The translations under genes were made by a program, and so were the position numbers. Below are positions 49,323 through 58,213 of a stretch of DNA of 64,000 nucleotides, piece after piece. Below the pieces are notes generated by a model. It had not been told where the DNA came from. It made no database searches and saw only the letters and a list, made by a program, of their open reading frames with translations. Numbering within the stretch: position 1 is the first letter of the stretch; each line of letters opens with the position of its first letter. Source of the DNA: an uncultured Oscillospiraceae bacterium (GTDB lineage Bacteria; Bacillota; Clostridia; Oscillospirales; Ruminococcaceae); assembly GCA_934539585.1 (NCBI GenBank), contig CAKTCT010000013.1, forward strand, positions 5,110-69,109, in the 5' to 3' direction.

Positions 49323-50021
49323 TCACAGCCGCTCCAGAATCTCCGGGTGAGCGGTCAGGTCGATTTTCCGGAAGTGGTCCCTGGCATCGAAAAGCCAGCA
49401 CCTGGCCTCGGGCCGGGCCGGGGAGATCAGCAGGTACCACCTGCCGTCGGCGCAGCAGATGGCCGCGTCGTCCTCGCAGGCGATGCCTGAGATGCTGCGG
49501 CTGGCCACGTCCAGGCTGAACTGCTGCCAGAACTCGTGCTCAAAATGGACGCCGTTGCAGTAGGGCAGAATCCCCGTCCCCTCCACGAATTTCACCGAAT
49601 TCCGGGGGCCGCAGTCGTCGTAGCCCTCCTGGAACCAGCACATGGACCCCGAGGAGGTCCCGAACAGGATTTTCCCCTGGTCATAGGCCTCCCGGAGGTA
49701 CCGGTCGGCGTGGGTCTCCCGCCACATGTCCATGCAGTACTCCAGGTTCCCGCCGGGGACGTGGATCAGGTCCGCCCAGCGGATTTTCCGGGCGATTTCC
49801 TCCTCCGATGGCCGGTTCCAGGGGGACAGGAACAGCTGGTCCGCCCGGCAGCCGTATTTGATGAAGGTCCCCATCCGGCCGGTCCGGGGCTCGTCGATGC
49901 CCGGGGTGGGAATTTGCAGGAAATTGGGCCGCTCCTTTCCGCAGATTTTCAGAATGTGCTCGGCCAGGAAGAACTCCTCTTTGTCCTCAAAGCCGCCGCC
50001 AATGGCAATAATCGTTCCCAT
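49323..50021 (-). CDS. Peptidase E-like (S51 family) protein
   Basis: Class I glutamine-amidotransferase-fold serine hydrolase of 232 residues, related to alpha-aspartyl dipeptidase and cyanophycinase. It starts MGTIIAIGGGFEDKE; HVPGGNLEYCMD is the oxyanion segment, and GTSSGSMCWF carries the nucleophile Ser123 in the GxSxG elbow. FFSxGSA-type motifs of true cyanophycinase are not evident, so a dipeptidase-like role is more likely. Last gene of the operon with the two orphan paralogues; 100 bp separates it from the previous gene. Its 3' end is copied many times in the downstream array. Confidence 0.85.
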   Translation of the reverse strand: MGTIIAIGGGFEDKEEFFLAEHILKICGKERPNFLQIPTPGIDEPRTGRMGTFIKYGCRADQLFLSPWNRPSEEEIARKIRWADLIHVPGGNLEYCMDMWRETHADRYLREAYDQGKILFGTSSGSMCWFQEGYDDCGPRNSVKFVEGTGILPYCNGVHFEHEFWQQFSLDVASRSISGIACEDDAAICCADGRWYLLISPARPEARCWLFDARDHFRKIDLTAHPEILERL

Positions 50022-50121
50022 AAGTTTCTCCTTTTGTGGTTATTTTTTTGGAAAAGACCGGAGCCGAACCGGTCAGCCGCCGGCGCCGGTTTTTAGGGCT
50101 CCGGCGTATCGGAAATGCCCC

Positions 50122-51372
50122 TCATTCTCCCCGCCGGTCGCTGAGCCAGATGTCCCGGATGGTTTCCACGTCCCCCACCTGGTGGGCCAGGTACTGGGAA
50201 AGAAAGATTTCGGAAAAATCCTCCCGGCTGCGCAAGGTGGCCTGCCGGTGGCCGGGCATCTGACAGTAGCCGTGGCCGCCGATGTGCCTGATCCAGTGCC
50301 AGGCGTGACGGAGCCATTTCCGGCGGTACCAGTCCGGCTGGTTGGCGAACCAGCTGATCTCGTCAAAGCCCCACCAGCCGCTTTTGAACCATTCGGTCTG
50401 CTTGGGACGATAGGGGGTATCCAGCCACTCCTTGTCATAGCTGCCCACGTTGTCCAGCTCCACCAGGTAGGGCAGCGACGAGGTCCGCCAGCCGCTGGGA
50501 GTCAATCCCCCGACGCTTTCCAGGTAAACGGAATCGAAGTGCCCCACGCAAAGCTCGATCTCCTGGGGCGCGTCGTCATAAGGCGGGTGCCTGACCGCTC
50601 CCACCGGCGGCATCCCCCGGGTGGGGGTCATGTGGAAATCGCAGATGAGCCGGTCCGTGCCGGCCACCCGGTCGTCGTACATGTGGGCGTTGACCAGGAC
50701 CCAGCCCCGGCGGGCGTGGTCCCGGGCGTACTCCCGGATCATCCGGATGAGCCGGTCAAACAGGACGAACCCCACATCAGACTTGCCCATGAGCATGATC
50801 TGCCCGAAGTGGATGGACTCAAAGCCCAGGTCGATATACAGGCAGGCCCGGTAATAAATCCACAGCTGGGTCTCCAGCCGGGTCAGGTCCGGGACGCTGC
50901 CCCGGCCGTCCCACTGGTTGACAAAGCGGCCGTCGGGGAAAAGCATAGCTTCATAGGAAAAGCAGCGGTCCTCCACCGGCAGCCCGAAGGCCCGGAAGGT
51001 CTCCGGCGGGACGGAAATCTCCCCCACCTCGGGGTAGACGCACTCGAAGATACAGTTTTCAAAGAGAAGGTCCGGGTCGTACTCGTGGGCCCGGCGGAGG
51101 TACTCCCGGATGCGGGGATATTTTTCGTACTCAAAGCCGCCCATCCACCAGGGGGTGTCCGCCCGGCTGACCATCTTGGCCCCGGTGGCATAGAGCATGG
51201 CCAGGTCCTCCTCGGCGTAGGCAAAATCGTTCTGGAAAACGTTGCAGTTCTGGGCCCGGGAAAGGTAGTTGCGAAGGACCTCCTCCCGGATGCCGTTTTG
51301 GTCAAAGGAAAAGTCCAGTCCCTGATTGGCGGGGTGCTCCCGCCCGCTGGAATACCGGGGATACGCTGTCAT
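50122..51372 (-). CDS. Orphan protein, possible TIM-barrel glycosidase-like enzyme (416 aa)
   Basis: Cytoplasmic protein (no signal peptide) of 416 residues that I do not recognise. Alternating hydrophobic strands and helices suggest an (alpha/beta) barrel: GAKMVSRADTPWWMGGFEYEK, DLLFENCIFECVY, GFESIHFGQIMLMGKSD, and GWVLVNAHMYDDR with conserved-looking acidic and His residues at strand ends, then DFHMTPTRGMPP. Residues 13-195 are clearly homologous to the next gene upstream. Aromatic-rich loops would suit sugar binding, but no catalytic pair can be fixed. Spaced 12 bp from its paralogue. Confidence 0.75.
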   Translation of the reverse strand: MTAYPRYSSGREHPANQGLDFSFDQNGIREEVLRNYLSRAQNCNVFQNDFAYAEEDLAMLYATGAKMVSRADTPWWMGGFEYEKYPRIREYLRRAHEYDPDLLFENCIFECVYPEVGEISVPPETFRAFGLPVEDRCFSYEAMLFPDGRFVNQWDGRGSVPDLTRLETQLWIYYRACLYIDLGFESIHFGQIMLMGKSDVGFVLFDRLIRMIREYARDHARRGWVLVNAHMYDDRVAGTDRLICDFHMTPTRGMPPVGAVRHPPYDDAPQEIELCVGHFDSVYLESVGGLTPSGWRTSSLPYLVELDNVGSYDKEWLDTPYRPKQTEWFKSGWWGFDEISWFANQPDWYRRKWLRHAWHWIRHIGGHGYCQMPGHRQATLRSREDFSEIFLSQYLAHQVGDVETIRDIWLSDRRGE

Positions 51373-51384
51373 ACCGCTTCCTCC

Positions 51385-52044
51385 TTACCCTTCCCGCTGC
51401 TTTTCGGCAATCCAGCGGCAGGTGATCCGCTCCTCGCCCTCCTGGGCGAAGTCCGCCGCCGGGATGCCGCCGTGAAAGACCAGCAGCGCCTTGTCCCGGA
51501 ACCAGTCCGCCGTTTCCTCCGGGATGCGGCGGTCAAAGGTCAGGCTTTCAAAGCCCGCTTCCAGGAATTGCAGGCCCCGACAGCAGTACCAGAGCTTCCG
51601 CTCGGTCTCCTCCCCCATCCGCCGGTAGTCGAAGCAGCGGTCCTCCGACGGCATCCCCAGGGATGCAAAGGCCGCCGCCGGAATGGGGATGTACTCCACC
51701 GTGGGGCGGATTTCCCAGGAAATAAAGGCGTCGAAGATCAGCTCCGGGTCCTCCCCCTTGGCCAGGCCGATGTAAAAGCGCATCAGCTCCTGGCGGGGCG
51801 CTTCCCAGTCGCCCATGTCCGTGGGAGCCGCCGCGGAGCAGATCAGCTTGGCCCCCATCCGGAAAATGGCGTGGAGGCCCTCCATGGCCCCCTTCATATC
51901 GTCCTGGAACAGGGACATCCGCACTGCCCGGGCCCGATAAAGTTCCAGCAGCGCCGGGGTGACGGCTCCCTCCCGGGTGAAATCATGACCCACGTTGGCC
52001 GGGTGCAATTTGGGAGCTAGCAGCTCCGGAAACAGTCGGTTCAT
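51385..52044 (-). CDS. Half-length paralogue of the neighbouring orphan protein (219 aa)
   Basis: Aligns from end to end with the N-terminal half of the 416-residue neighbour: HPANVGHDF against HPANQGLDF, YRARAVRMSLFQDDM against YLSRAQNCNVFQNDF, IFRMGAKLICSA against LYATGAKMVSRA, DPELIFDAFISWEIRPTVEYI against DPDLLFENCIFECVYPEVGEI, GMPSEDRCFDY against GLPVEDRCFSY, and LEAGFESLTF against IDLGFESIHF. It stops where the barrel's second half would start. It has an intact frame and sits 13 bp after the phosphoesterase gene. It may be a partner subunit or a degenerate regulator; unknown. Confidence 0.75.
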   Translation of the reverse strand: MNRLFPELLAPKLHPANVGHDFTREGAVTPALLELYRARAVRMSLFQDDMKGAMEGLHAIFRMGAKLICSAAAPTDMGDWEAPRQELMRFYIGLAKGEDPELIFDAFISWEIRPTVEYIPIPAAAFASLGMPSEDRCFDYRRMGEETERKLWYCCRGLQFLEAGFESLTFDRRIPEETADWFRDKALLVFHGGIPAADFAQEGEERITCRWIAEKQREG

Positions 52045-52057
52045 TGGAATCCTCCCT

Positions 52058-52948
52058 TCATTTCCGGGAGAGCTTGGGCTTCCGGAAGCGCTTTTGCTCG
52101 TAAATTTCCCCGGTTTCCAGGTAAATAGAGGTGCGGAAGGCGGGGCCTTTTCCGATGTCGATGATTCGGGCGCCCTTAGGGTAGCCCTCCAGGCCGTAGC
52201 ACTGGTAGCCGGTGCCCCGGCCGTAGCAGAGCCGGATGCCCTTCAGGGTCCCTTCAAAGTCGTTGATGTGGTCGTGGCCCACGAAGACGCCCCGCATGGC
52301 CCCGCCCCGGACCATGGCCGAAAACAGGCCGTCGTTGCAGGCGGTGGCGCAGACCCGCTCCTGGTTGAAGCCGGTGCAAGGCTCGTAGTCCCAGACCTCG
52401 GTGTACTCCGGCAGGGGGATATGGAAGAAGGCCAGCTCGCTGTGGTCCGGCCCCAGGTCCGCCGAGGTCTGGGCGTACCAAAAGAGCTGGTTCAGGGCGA
52501 AATAGCCGTCGTGGGAGTCCAGGAGGAACAGGGCCCAGGCGGGGGCTTCCGGGGTCCCGCCTACCGTGATCACGTAGTTGCCGCTGCCGTCCACGGAATC
52601 CGGACCCAGCTCAAAAAGGCAGTTTTTCCGGCCCAGAAGCCACCCGGCAAAGGTCCGGCGGCCGTTTTCCCCCAGACGCTCCCCGTCGTGGTTGCCCAGA
52701 ACCGGGGCCCAGGGGATTCCGGCGCTGCCCAGCTCCTCCGCCAGGCGGTCCAGAGCCTGTCGGTCGGCCTTGCCCCAGGCGATGTCCCCGGTGATGACCA
52801 CCAGGTCCGGGGAGGTGTCCTTCAGGGCCTGGCGGATCAGGGCGAAGGTCTTTTCCCCCTCCGGGAGCCGTTCGTCGGCCTCCAGGTGGATGTCCGTGAT
52901 TTGCAGAATCCGGAAGTCCCGGTCTTCGGGCAGCGCAAAGTGGGTCAT
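52058..52948 (-). CDS. Calcineurin-like metallophosphoesterase
   Basis: Cytoplasmic dimetal phosphoesterase of 296 residues. Motifs: QITDIHLEAD (Asp19, His21), ITGDIAWGK (Asp55), LGNHDGE (Asn86, His87), LAFFHIPLPEY and VFVGHDHINDF, which together form the full metal site. The IcPP/PhoD-like group hydrolyses phosphodiesters or pyrophosphates; the substrate is unknown. GGAG 6 nt before the ATG at 52948 fixes the start; the much longer open frame is an artefact of the neighbouring gene. First gene of the four-gene operon with the orphan pair and peptidase E-like protein. Confidence 0.88.
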   Translation of the reverse strand: MTHFALPEDRDFRILQITDIHLEADERLPEGEKTFALIRQALKDTSPDLVVITGDIAWGKADRQALDRLAEELGSAGIPWAPVLGNHDGERLGENGRRTFAGWLLGRKNCLFELGPDSVDGSGNYVITVGGTPEAPAWALFLLDSHDGYFALNQLFWYAQTSADLGPDHSELAFFHIPLPEYTEVWDYEPCTGFNQERVCATACNDGLFSAMVRGGAMRGVFVGHDHINDFEGTLKGIRLCYGRGTGYQCYGLEGYPKGARIIDIGKGPAFRTSIYLETGEIYEQKRFRKPKLSRK

Positions 52949-53000
52949 GGTGCTCTCCGCCTTTCTGGAATTGTCAAAATAATCAACTGTATTTATCCTC

Positions 53001-53029
53001 ATTATAGCGCGTCGAAAATGCGCCGTCAA
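53001..53029 (-). promoter_or_regulatory. Sigma-A promoter of the phosphoesterase/orphan operon
   Basis: TTGACG (53024-53029), 17 bp, perfect TATAAT (53001-53006), minus strand. Confidence 0.8.
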
Positions 53030-53080
53030 CAGAGATTGGAAAGAAAGTAGAAAAGTACCACAAACGGCGATTTTGAGACA

Positions 53081-53121
53081 AAAAAGGAACGTTTTGATCC
53101 AGAAGGATTTCAAACGTTCCC
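53081..53121 (-). terminator. Terminator after the AlkZ-related gene
   Basis: GGAACGTTT stem pairing with AAACGTTCC plus an inner ATCC/GGAT helix, followed on the minus strand by TTTTTT. Confidence 0.85.
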
Positions 53122-53145
53122 ATATAATCAAGTGTATTGACTGCG

Positions 53146-53802
53146 TCAGCCTTTGAGGAAAACGGCCAGCTGCTCCGGCGGAATCCCCGGCAGCATCCGG
53201 GAAAGCTGGCGGGTCAGCCGTTCCAGGGACTCCCGGGGCTCCCGGACATAGGCGGAGGTCACGAATTCTTCCCCGAACAGCGCCTCCGGAGCGGCGTACT
53301 TGGCCACGCCCCAGCCGTAAGGGGTTCCGTGCTTGTCCCGGAGGTAGACGAAATCCGCGGCGCAGATGTAGCACTGCATTTGCAGCCGGGTGATGCCGGT
53401 CTCGAAGCCCTTGGGGTCCCCCAGGCGCTTTTTCAGCTCCTTGGAGAGGATGGGGCCCTGGGCCACGGCGTCGTAGAGGTCCTTGTCCTTCCGGGAGGCC
53501 AGGCCGTCGTCGTAGCGGGCGTCGAAATCGTAGCCGTCCCGGCGGAGGTTCGCCAGGTCCGGAAGCCACTCCCGGCTGACGAAGGCCGCCTTTTTTCGGT
53601 AGAGCTTGCCGTAAAGACACCGGCCGCTGCGGGCCGCCGGGCCCTTCCACTCCCAGGGGCCGTCGGCGTCCGGGGCGAACCAGAGCTCCGGCGCGCAAAG
53701 CTCCTCCACGGAAAAGCCCGGGATGGCGCTGCGGAAAAAGGGCAGGAACCCGAAGGACTCCACAGCGGCGATCAGGTCCTCGGCTGTACGCAGATGGTCC
53801 AT
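53146..53802 (-). CDS. AlkZ-related protein
   Basis: A 218-residue protein of the group annotated in Clostridia as AlkZ-related, from a region of the AlkZ/YcaQ DNA-glycosylase family. The phrases FFRSAIPGFSVEELCAPELWF and GRCLYGKLYRKKAAFVSREW, and the segment RRDGYDFDARYDDGLA, are typical. The full glycosylase core is not present, so DNA repair activity is uncertain; a role in stress sensing has been suggested only by name. It follows the YitT gene after 19 bp in the same operon. Confidence 0.75.
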   Translation of the reverse strand: MDHLRTAEDLIAAVESFGFLPFFRSAIPGFSVEELCAPELWFAPDADGPWEWKGPAARSGRCLYGKLYRKKAAFVSREWLPDLANLRRDGYDFDARYDDGLASRKDKDLYDAVAQGPILSKELKKRLGDPKGFETGITRLQMQCYICAADFVYLRDKHGTPYGWGVAKYAAPEALFGEEFVTSAYVREPRESLERLTRQLSRMLPGIPPEQLAVFLKG

Positions 53803-53821
53803 GGCAATGCCTCCTTTGCTG

Positions 53822-54679
53822 TCAGTTCAGGCCCCGGAAGCCTTTGCCGATGATCTCGCTGGTATTGGTGATCATAAGGAAGGCGGAGGGGTCGATCTCC
53901 TTGACCCGCTGGCGGAGCTGCACGGCCTGGTACCGGCGGATAGCCGTCAGGACGATGTACCGGGGCTGGTGGGTGTAGGCCCCCTTGGCCTCGGCAACGG
54001 TGGCGCTGCGTTTCAGCTCCCCGGTGATGTACTGGCAGATTTCCTCGGGGTGGGTGCAGATGATGGTGAAATACTTGCACATGTTGATGCTTTCAATGAC
54101 GTAATCCACCAGAAAGGACTTGATGATCAGGCCCAGGATGGAGAACAGGCCCGTCTCGATGCCGAAGGTGGCGGCGCCCATAAGGGTGATGACCAGGTCC
54201 GAGAGCATCAGCGCCTTGCCGATGTTGATGTGGGAATACTTCCGCAGGATCATGGCTACAATGTCCGTGCCGCCGGTGGAGGCGTTGATATTGAACAGGA
54301 TGGCCGCTCCTACGGCCGGCAGCATCATGCCGAAGAACAGCTCCAGCAGCGGCTGGTCGGTGAAGGGCTTGTCCATGGGGCAGACCCACTCCAGAAGCTG
54401 GGTCAGGCCGGACATGAGCACGGAGGCGTAGGCCGTCCGGAGGCCGAAGTTTTTGCCGAAAATGAGAAAGCCGATGATGAGCAGCGTTACGTTGAGGATG
54501 GTCATCATGGTGGCCGGGGACAAAAAATGGATATAGTCGCCCAAAACGATGGCCAGGCCGGAGATGCCGCCGGTGGAGAAGTGGTTGGGGAACTTGAAGA
54601 AGTAGATTCCCACCACGTTCAGCAGAACTCCGAAATTCAGCAACAGATAATCCTTGAGTTTTCCGCCCTTGCGTTCCAT
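53822..54679 (-). CDS. YitT-family membrane protein (DUF161/DUF2179)
   Basis: Inner-membrane protein of 285 residues: five to six helices in the first 200 residues (LNFGVLLNVVGIYFFKFPNH; NHFSTGGISGLAIVLG is the family mark) and a cytoplasmic DUF2179 domain of about 80 residues at the end (TIICTHPEEICQYI..., RRYQAVQLRQRVKEIDPSAF). Transport is assumed for the family but substrates are not known. GGAGG 7 nt before the ATG and a TTGACT-TATATC promoter upstream. Confidence 0.9.
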   Translation of the reverse strand: MERKGGKLKDYLLLNFGVLLNVVGIYFFKFPNHFSTGGISGLAIVLGDYIHFLSPATMMTILNVTLLIIGFLIFGKNFGLRTAYASVLMSGLTQLLEWVCPMDKPFTDQPLLELFFGMMLPAVGAAILFNINASTGGTDIVAMILRKYSHINIGKALMLSDLVITLMGAATFGIETGLFSILGLIIKSFLVDYVIESINMCKYFTIICTHPEEICQYITGELKRSATVAEAKGAYTHQPRYIVLTAIRRYQAVQLRQRVKEIDPSAFLMITNTSEIIGKGFRGLN

Positions 54680-54731
54680 GTCTTGTCCTCCGAATGTTCA
54701 TTATGCAGCCGTTCTTTCAAACGCCTTATTT

Positions 54732-54760
54732 GATATACCACATTTCCCGGGAAAAGTCAA
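54732..54760 (-). promoter_or_regulatory. Sigma-A promoter of the yitT/alkZ-related operon
   Basis: TTGACT (54755-54760), 17 bp, TATATC (54732-54737), minus strand. Confidence 0.7.
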
Positions 54761-54791
54761 CAGAAAATGCAAGGTTTCTTGCAGAAAACGC

Positions 54792-54828
54792 AAAAATCCC
54801 CGGATTTCAACAAAACCCGGGGATTTTT
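54792..54828 (-). terminator. Terminator of the biotin carboxyltransferase operon
   Basis: Twelve-bp perfect stem AAAAATCCCCGG/CCGGGGATTTTT; works on both strands. Confidence 0.85.
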
Positions 54829-54836
54829 CTGTGAAC

Positions 54837-56234
54837 TCAAACGGGGTGGACGCTGTTGGCAAAATCGGCGCGCTGGCCGTCGATGCCGTAGCGGGCGTTG
54901 CGGCGCTTCTCGAAGAACTTGGTGGCGACCTGGCCGAACTGGGCGTAGCTGAGGACGTCCTCCTCCTGCTCGGTCCACTCGGCGCACTCCTTGCGGAGGG
55001 TCTCCAGCTCGGGCTTCAGAAGGTCGGCGGGACGGCAGGTGATGATGGGCTCGTCCTTGCAGATCTTCTTCTGGAAATCGGGGTCGATGGGCTCGGGGGT
55101 CTTGCCGTACTCGCCCCGGACCAGTCCCTTGAACTCCTTGGTGACCATCTTGTAGCGCTCGCCGGTGATGACGTTGAACACCGCCTGGGTGCCCACGATC
55201 TGGGAGGTGGGGGTGACCAGAGGAGGCATACCGGCGTCCCGGCGGACCCGTGGCACTTCCTGGAGCACTTCTTCCAGCTGGTCGGCCTTGCCCGCCTGTT
55301 TCAGCTGAGAAAGGAGGTTGGACAGCATGCCGCCGGGGACCTGATAGATCAGGGCGTTGGCGTTGGTGGCCAGCATAGAGGGGTCCAGAAGGCCGGAATC
55401 GATGTATTTCTTCCGGAGCTTCATGAAGTAATCCCGGATGACCATGAGCTGCTTCAGGTCCAGGCCGGTGTCGTACTCGGTGCCCTGGAGAGCCGCTACC
55501 ATGGACTCGGTGGGGGCGTGGGAGGTGCCCAGAGCCAGGGGGGACATGGCGGTATCGATCATGTCCGCGCCGGCTTCGATGCCCTTGAGGAGGCACATGG
55601 AGGCCAGGCCGGAGGTGTAGTGGGTGTGGAGCTGGACGGGGACCTTCACCGCTTCCTTGATGGCTTTCACCAGGTTGTAGGTGCGGTAGGGGGTCAGCAG
55701 CGCGGCCATATCCTTGATGCAGATGGAGTCCGCGCCGATGGACTCGATCTGTTTGGCGTAGTTCACGTAATACTCGTCGGTGAAGGTGTCGCCGGTGGTG
55801 TAGGAGATGGCGATCTGGGCGTGGCCGCCCTCTTTTTTCGCCGCTTTCACAGCGGTTTCCAGGTTCCGGATGTCGTTCAAAGCGTCAAAAATCCGGATGA
55901 TGTCGATGCCGTTGGCGATGGACTTCTGGACGAAGTACTCCACCACGTCGTCGGCGTAGTGGCGGTAGCCCAGCATATTCTGGCCCCGGAACAGCATCTG
56001 CAGCTTGGTGTTGGGCATCTCCCGGCGGAGCACCCGGAGGCGCTCCCAGGGGTCCTCGTTCAAAAACCGCAGGCAGGAGTCGAAGGTGGCGCCGCCCCAG
56101 CACTCGGAGGAGTAGAAGCCGACCTTATCAATCTCCCCCAGGATGGGGAGCATATCGGAAAGCGGCATACGGGTCGCGATCAGAGACTGGTGGGCGTCCC
56201 GCAGCACAACTTCGGTGACTTTGATTTTAGCCAT
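54837..56234 (-). CDS. Oxaloacetate decarboxylase alpha/transcarboxylase 5S-type carboxyltransferase
   Basis: Biotin-dependent carboxyltransferase acting on pyruvate/oxaloacetate, 464 residues. The TIM barrel starts with EVVLRDAHQSLIATRM (metal-ligand Asp13); CIKDMAALLTPY carries the lysine that is carbamylated in the family and VQLHTHYTSGLA the two metal-binding His. The C-terminal domain is present but the biotinyl domain that classic OadA carries is absent and is encoded separately by the next gene upstream. The start is the ATG at 56234. Last gene of the 12S-biotin-5S-like operon. Confidence 0.9.
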   Translation of the reverse strand: MAKIKVTEVVLRDAHQSLIATRMPLSDMLPILGEIDKVGFYSSECWGGATFDSCLRFLNEDPWERLRVLRREMPNTKLQMLFRGQNMLGYRHYADDVVEYFVQKSIANGIDIIRIFDALNDIRNLETAVKAAKKEGGHAQIAISYTTGDTFTDEYYVNYAKQIESIGADSICIKDMAALLTPYRTYNLVKAIKEAVKVPVQLHTHYTSGLASMCLLKGIEAGADMIDTAMSPLALGTSHAPTESMVAALQGTEYDTGLDLKQLMVIRDYFMKLRKKYIDSGLLDPSMLATNANALIYQVPGGMLSNLLSQLKQAGKADQLEEVLQEVPRVRRDAGMPPLVTPTSQIVGTQAVFNVITGERYKMVTKEFKGLVRGEYGKTPEPIDPDFQKKICKDEPIITCRPADLLKPELETLRKECAEWTEQEEDVLSYAQFGQVATKFFEKRRNARYGIDGQRADFANSVHPV

Positions 56235-56301
56235 TTCTTTTTCACGCCTTTCCGGTCTGCCGGAGCTCCGGCAGAGCCATATCAATTTCAGACAGCGGGA
56301 C

Positions 56302-56703
56302 TCAGCCGATCACAGCCATGACGTCGCCGACGTTGACGCTGTCACCCTTCTTGACGCGGATGGCCTGGACCGTGCCGGCAACGGGGGCAACGATCTCGTT
56401 TTCCATCTTCATGGCTTCCATGATAATGACCACCTGGGCTCTCTCCACGGAGTCGCCCACGTTGACCTTGACGTCCACGATGGTGCCGGGCATAGGCGCC
56501 TTCATCTCGGTGCCGTCGACGGGGCCGGCAGGAGCCGCAGGTGCAGCGGGAGCAGGAGCGGCGGCAGGGGCAGGGGCGGCAGCAGGCGCGGGAGCCGCAG
56601 CCACAGGTGCAGAAGCAGCCACAGGGGCGGGAGCGGCGCCGTTTACTTCCTCAACCGCGACGTCGTAAGCTTTTCCGTTTACCGTAATATTGAATCTTCT
56701 CAT
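56302..56703 (-). CDS. Biotin carboxyl carrier protein
   Basis: A 133-residue carrier: an N-terminal segment (MRRFNITVNGKAYDV), a 45-residue flexible linker made almost only of Ala and Pro (22-62) and a biotinyl domain with EAMKMEN, in which Lys99 is the biotin attachment site. The layout equals the 1.3S subunit of transcarboxylase and the gamma/biotin subunits of decarboxylase pumps. It lies between the two carboxyltransferase genes and carries biotin-bound CO2 between them. Confidence 0.93.
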   Translation of the reverse strand: MRRFNITVNGKAYDVAVEEVNGAAPAPVAASAPVAAAPAPAAAPAPAAAPAPAAPAAPAGPVDGTEMKAPMPGTIVDVKVNVGDSVERAQVVIIMEAMKMENEIVAPVAGTVQAIRVKKGDSVNVGDVMAVIG

Positions 56704-56743
56704 GACAGGTCATTCCTTTCCAAAATACAAAGTTTGAAAAAAC

Positions 56744-58099
56744 TTAGAGGCTGTGCTTTTTGGGAAGCCGGGAAACGCGCTTGCAGGCCAGCATCTCCAG
56801 GGCGGAAATCAGGGCGCTGCGGGTGTTGGCGGGATCGATGATCTCCTCCACCATGGAAGCCTTGGCGGCTTCGTAGGGGCTGGCTTCGGTCTCGGCGTAT
56901 TCTTCGGCCAGCTGCTTACGGAGAGCGGCGGTGTCTTCCGCGCCTTTGAGCTTGTCGTGCCAGAAGAATTCCACGGCGGTCAGGGGCTCCAGAGCGGAGA
57001 TCACCGCGCCGGGCCAGGCGATGCGCAGATCGGCATTGCCGAAAGCAACGGCGGCGGCGCCGATGGCGGAGCCGGTATAGACGGTGATCTTGGCGGTGGT
57101 GGCATCGGCGTAGGCCCGGGCCAGTTTCGCCGCGACCTTGGCACCTTCGGTCTTCGCGCCGCAGGAGCAGTAGCCCTCCACGTTGACAAAGGTCACGACG
57201 GGGAGGCTGAAGCTGTCGCAGAACCGGACGAAGTCGGCGATCTTATCGTTGGCTTTCTGGCCCATGCGGCCGTTGATGAAGACCACGCCGGCCGTGCTTC
57301 CGCCGATGGAAGCCAGGGCGGTGGCGGCGGCGGGGGCGTAAGCGGATTTCAGCCCCACCACGGTGCCCGCGTCGCAGACGGCGGCCAGAAGGTCCGCAGG
57401 CTCCATTTCCGGAGCGGCGGCGGCGCCGGTGGCAGTCCCCTCGCAGACCGGGGCGGTGGAAAGGTTGTTCAGAGGAAGCATGGAGACCAGCTCCCGGGCC
57501 TTGGCCACGGCAGCGGCGGCGTCCTCACAGACGATGTCGGCCACGCCGGCTTCTTCCGCGGCTTTGGCGGAGGAATCCTCCTGGGCGTCGGCCAGGTACA
57601 GGGAAGCGTCCCCGGCCATGACCACCACGTCGGCGGAGGCGGCCATCATGGCGCTGATGCCCACGCAGCTTCCGGCCACAACGGCGATCTGGGGCACAAC
57701 GCCGGACAGATTGGCGGCGGCGGAAAGGATCTTGTTGTAGCTGGCCAGGATTTCCGGGCCTTCGCTGAGCTTGGCGCCGTTGGAATCATAAATGGCCACC
57801 AGAGGCGCGCCGTTCTTCACCGCCAGGTCGTAGACCTTGGCGATCTTCTCGGCATGGGCCCGGGAAACTGCGCCGCCCAGGGTGGTGACATCCTGGGAGA
57901 AGGCGTAGACCACGTCGCCCTCGACGCTGCCGTAGCCAGTGATCACGCCCACGCCGTCCTCGCCGCAGGCAGCGAAGGCGTCCAGCTCCACGAAGGTGCC
58001 CTGGTCAAAGAGCGCGGTAATCCGGTCCCGTGCAGGGGAGGCAGTCTGGAGCGCGGCTTTTTTCTGTTCAAGCTGTTCCAGCTTGGTTTGATAATTCAT
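56744..58099 (-). CDS. CoA-dependent carboxyltransferase (PccB/MmdA/12S-like), short form
   Basis: Carboxyltransferase of the crotonase-related AccD/PccB fold, expected to move CO2 between biotin and an acyl-CoA. The 451 residues contain the two fold repeats: YAFSQDVTTLGGAVSRAHAEKI with SCVGISAMMAASAD in the first half, and GVVFINGRMGQKANDKIADFVRFCDSF with TGSAIGAAAVAF in the second. It is about 60 residues shorter than usual PccB/MmdA (510-520); the N-terminal zinc-free lead is shortened. First gene of the operon. The acyl-CoA (propionyl, malonyl, glutaconyl or other) cannot be read from sequence. Confidence 0.87.
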   Translation of the reverse strand: MNYQTKLEQLEQKKAALQTASPARDRITALFDQGTFVELDAFAACGEDGVGVITGYGSVEGDVVYAFSQDVTTLGGAVSRAHAEKIAKVYDLAVKNGAPLVAIYDSNGAKLSEGPEILASYNKILSAAANLSGVVPQIAVVAGSCVGISAMMAASADVVVMAGDASLYLADAQEDSSAKAAEEAGVADIVCEDAAAAVAKARELVSMLPLNNLSTAPVCEGTATGAAAAPEMEPADLLAAVCDAGTVVGLKSAYAPAAATALASIGGSTAGVVFINGRMGQKANDKIADFVRFCDSFSLPVVTFVNVEGYCSCGAKTEGAKVAAKLARAYADATTAKITVYTGSAIGAAAVAFGNADLRIAWPGAVISALEPLTAVEFFWHDKLKGAEDTAALRKQLAEEYAETEASPYEAAKASMVEEIIDPANTRSALISALEMLACKRVSRLPKKHSL

Positions 58100-58111
58100 T
58101 GTACAACCCCC

Positions 58112-58139
58112 ATTCTATGTAATTGGCGTAAAACGTCAA
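58112..58139 (-). promoter_or_regulatory. Proximal promoter candidate of the carboxyltransferase operon
   Basis: TTGACG (58134-58139), 16 bp, TAGAAT (58112-58117), minus strand, very close to the start codon. Confidence 0.45.
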
Positions 58140-58213
58140 AAACGGATAAACTCCGGAGGTTCCCGGGAAAAATCACGGCGATTTTTTCCAAGTTCCTCAA
58201 ATTCACCCATTAT

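Noticed and set aside
54837..58099. Sodium-pumping oxaloacetate or methylmalonyl-CoA decarboxylase
   Set aside because: The membrane beta subunit and small gamma subunit are not in the operon or anywhere in the window.
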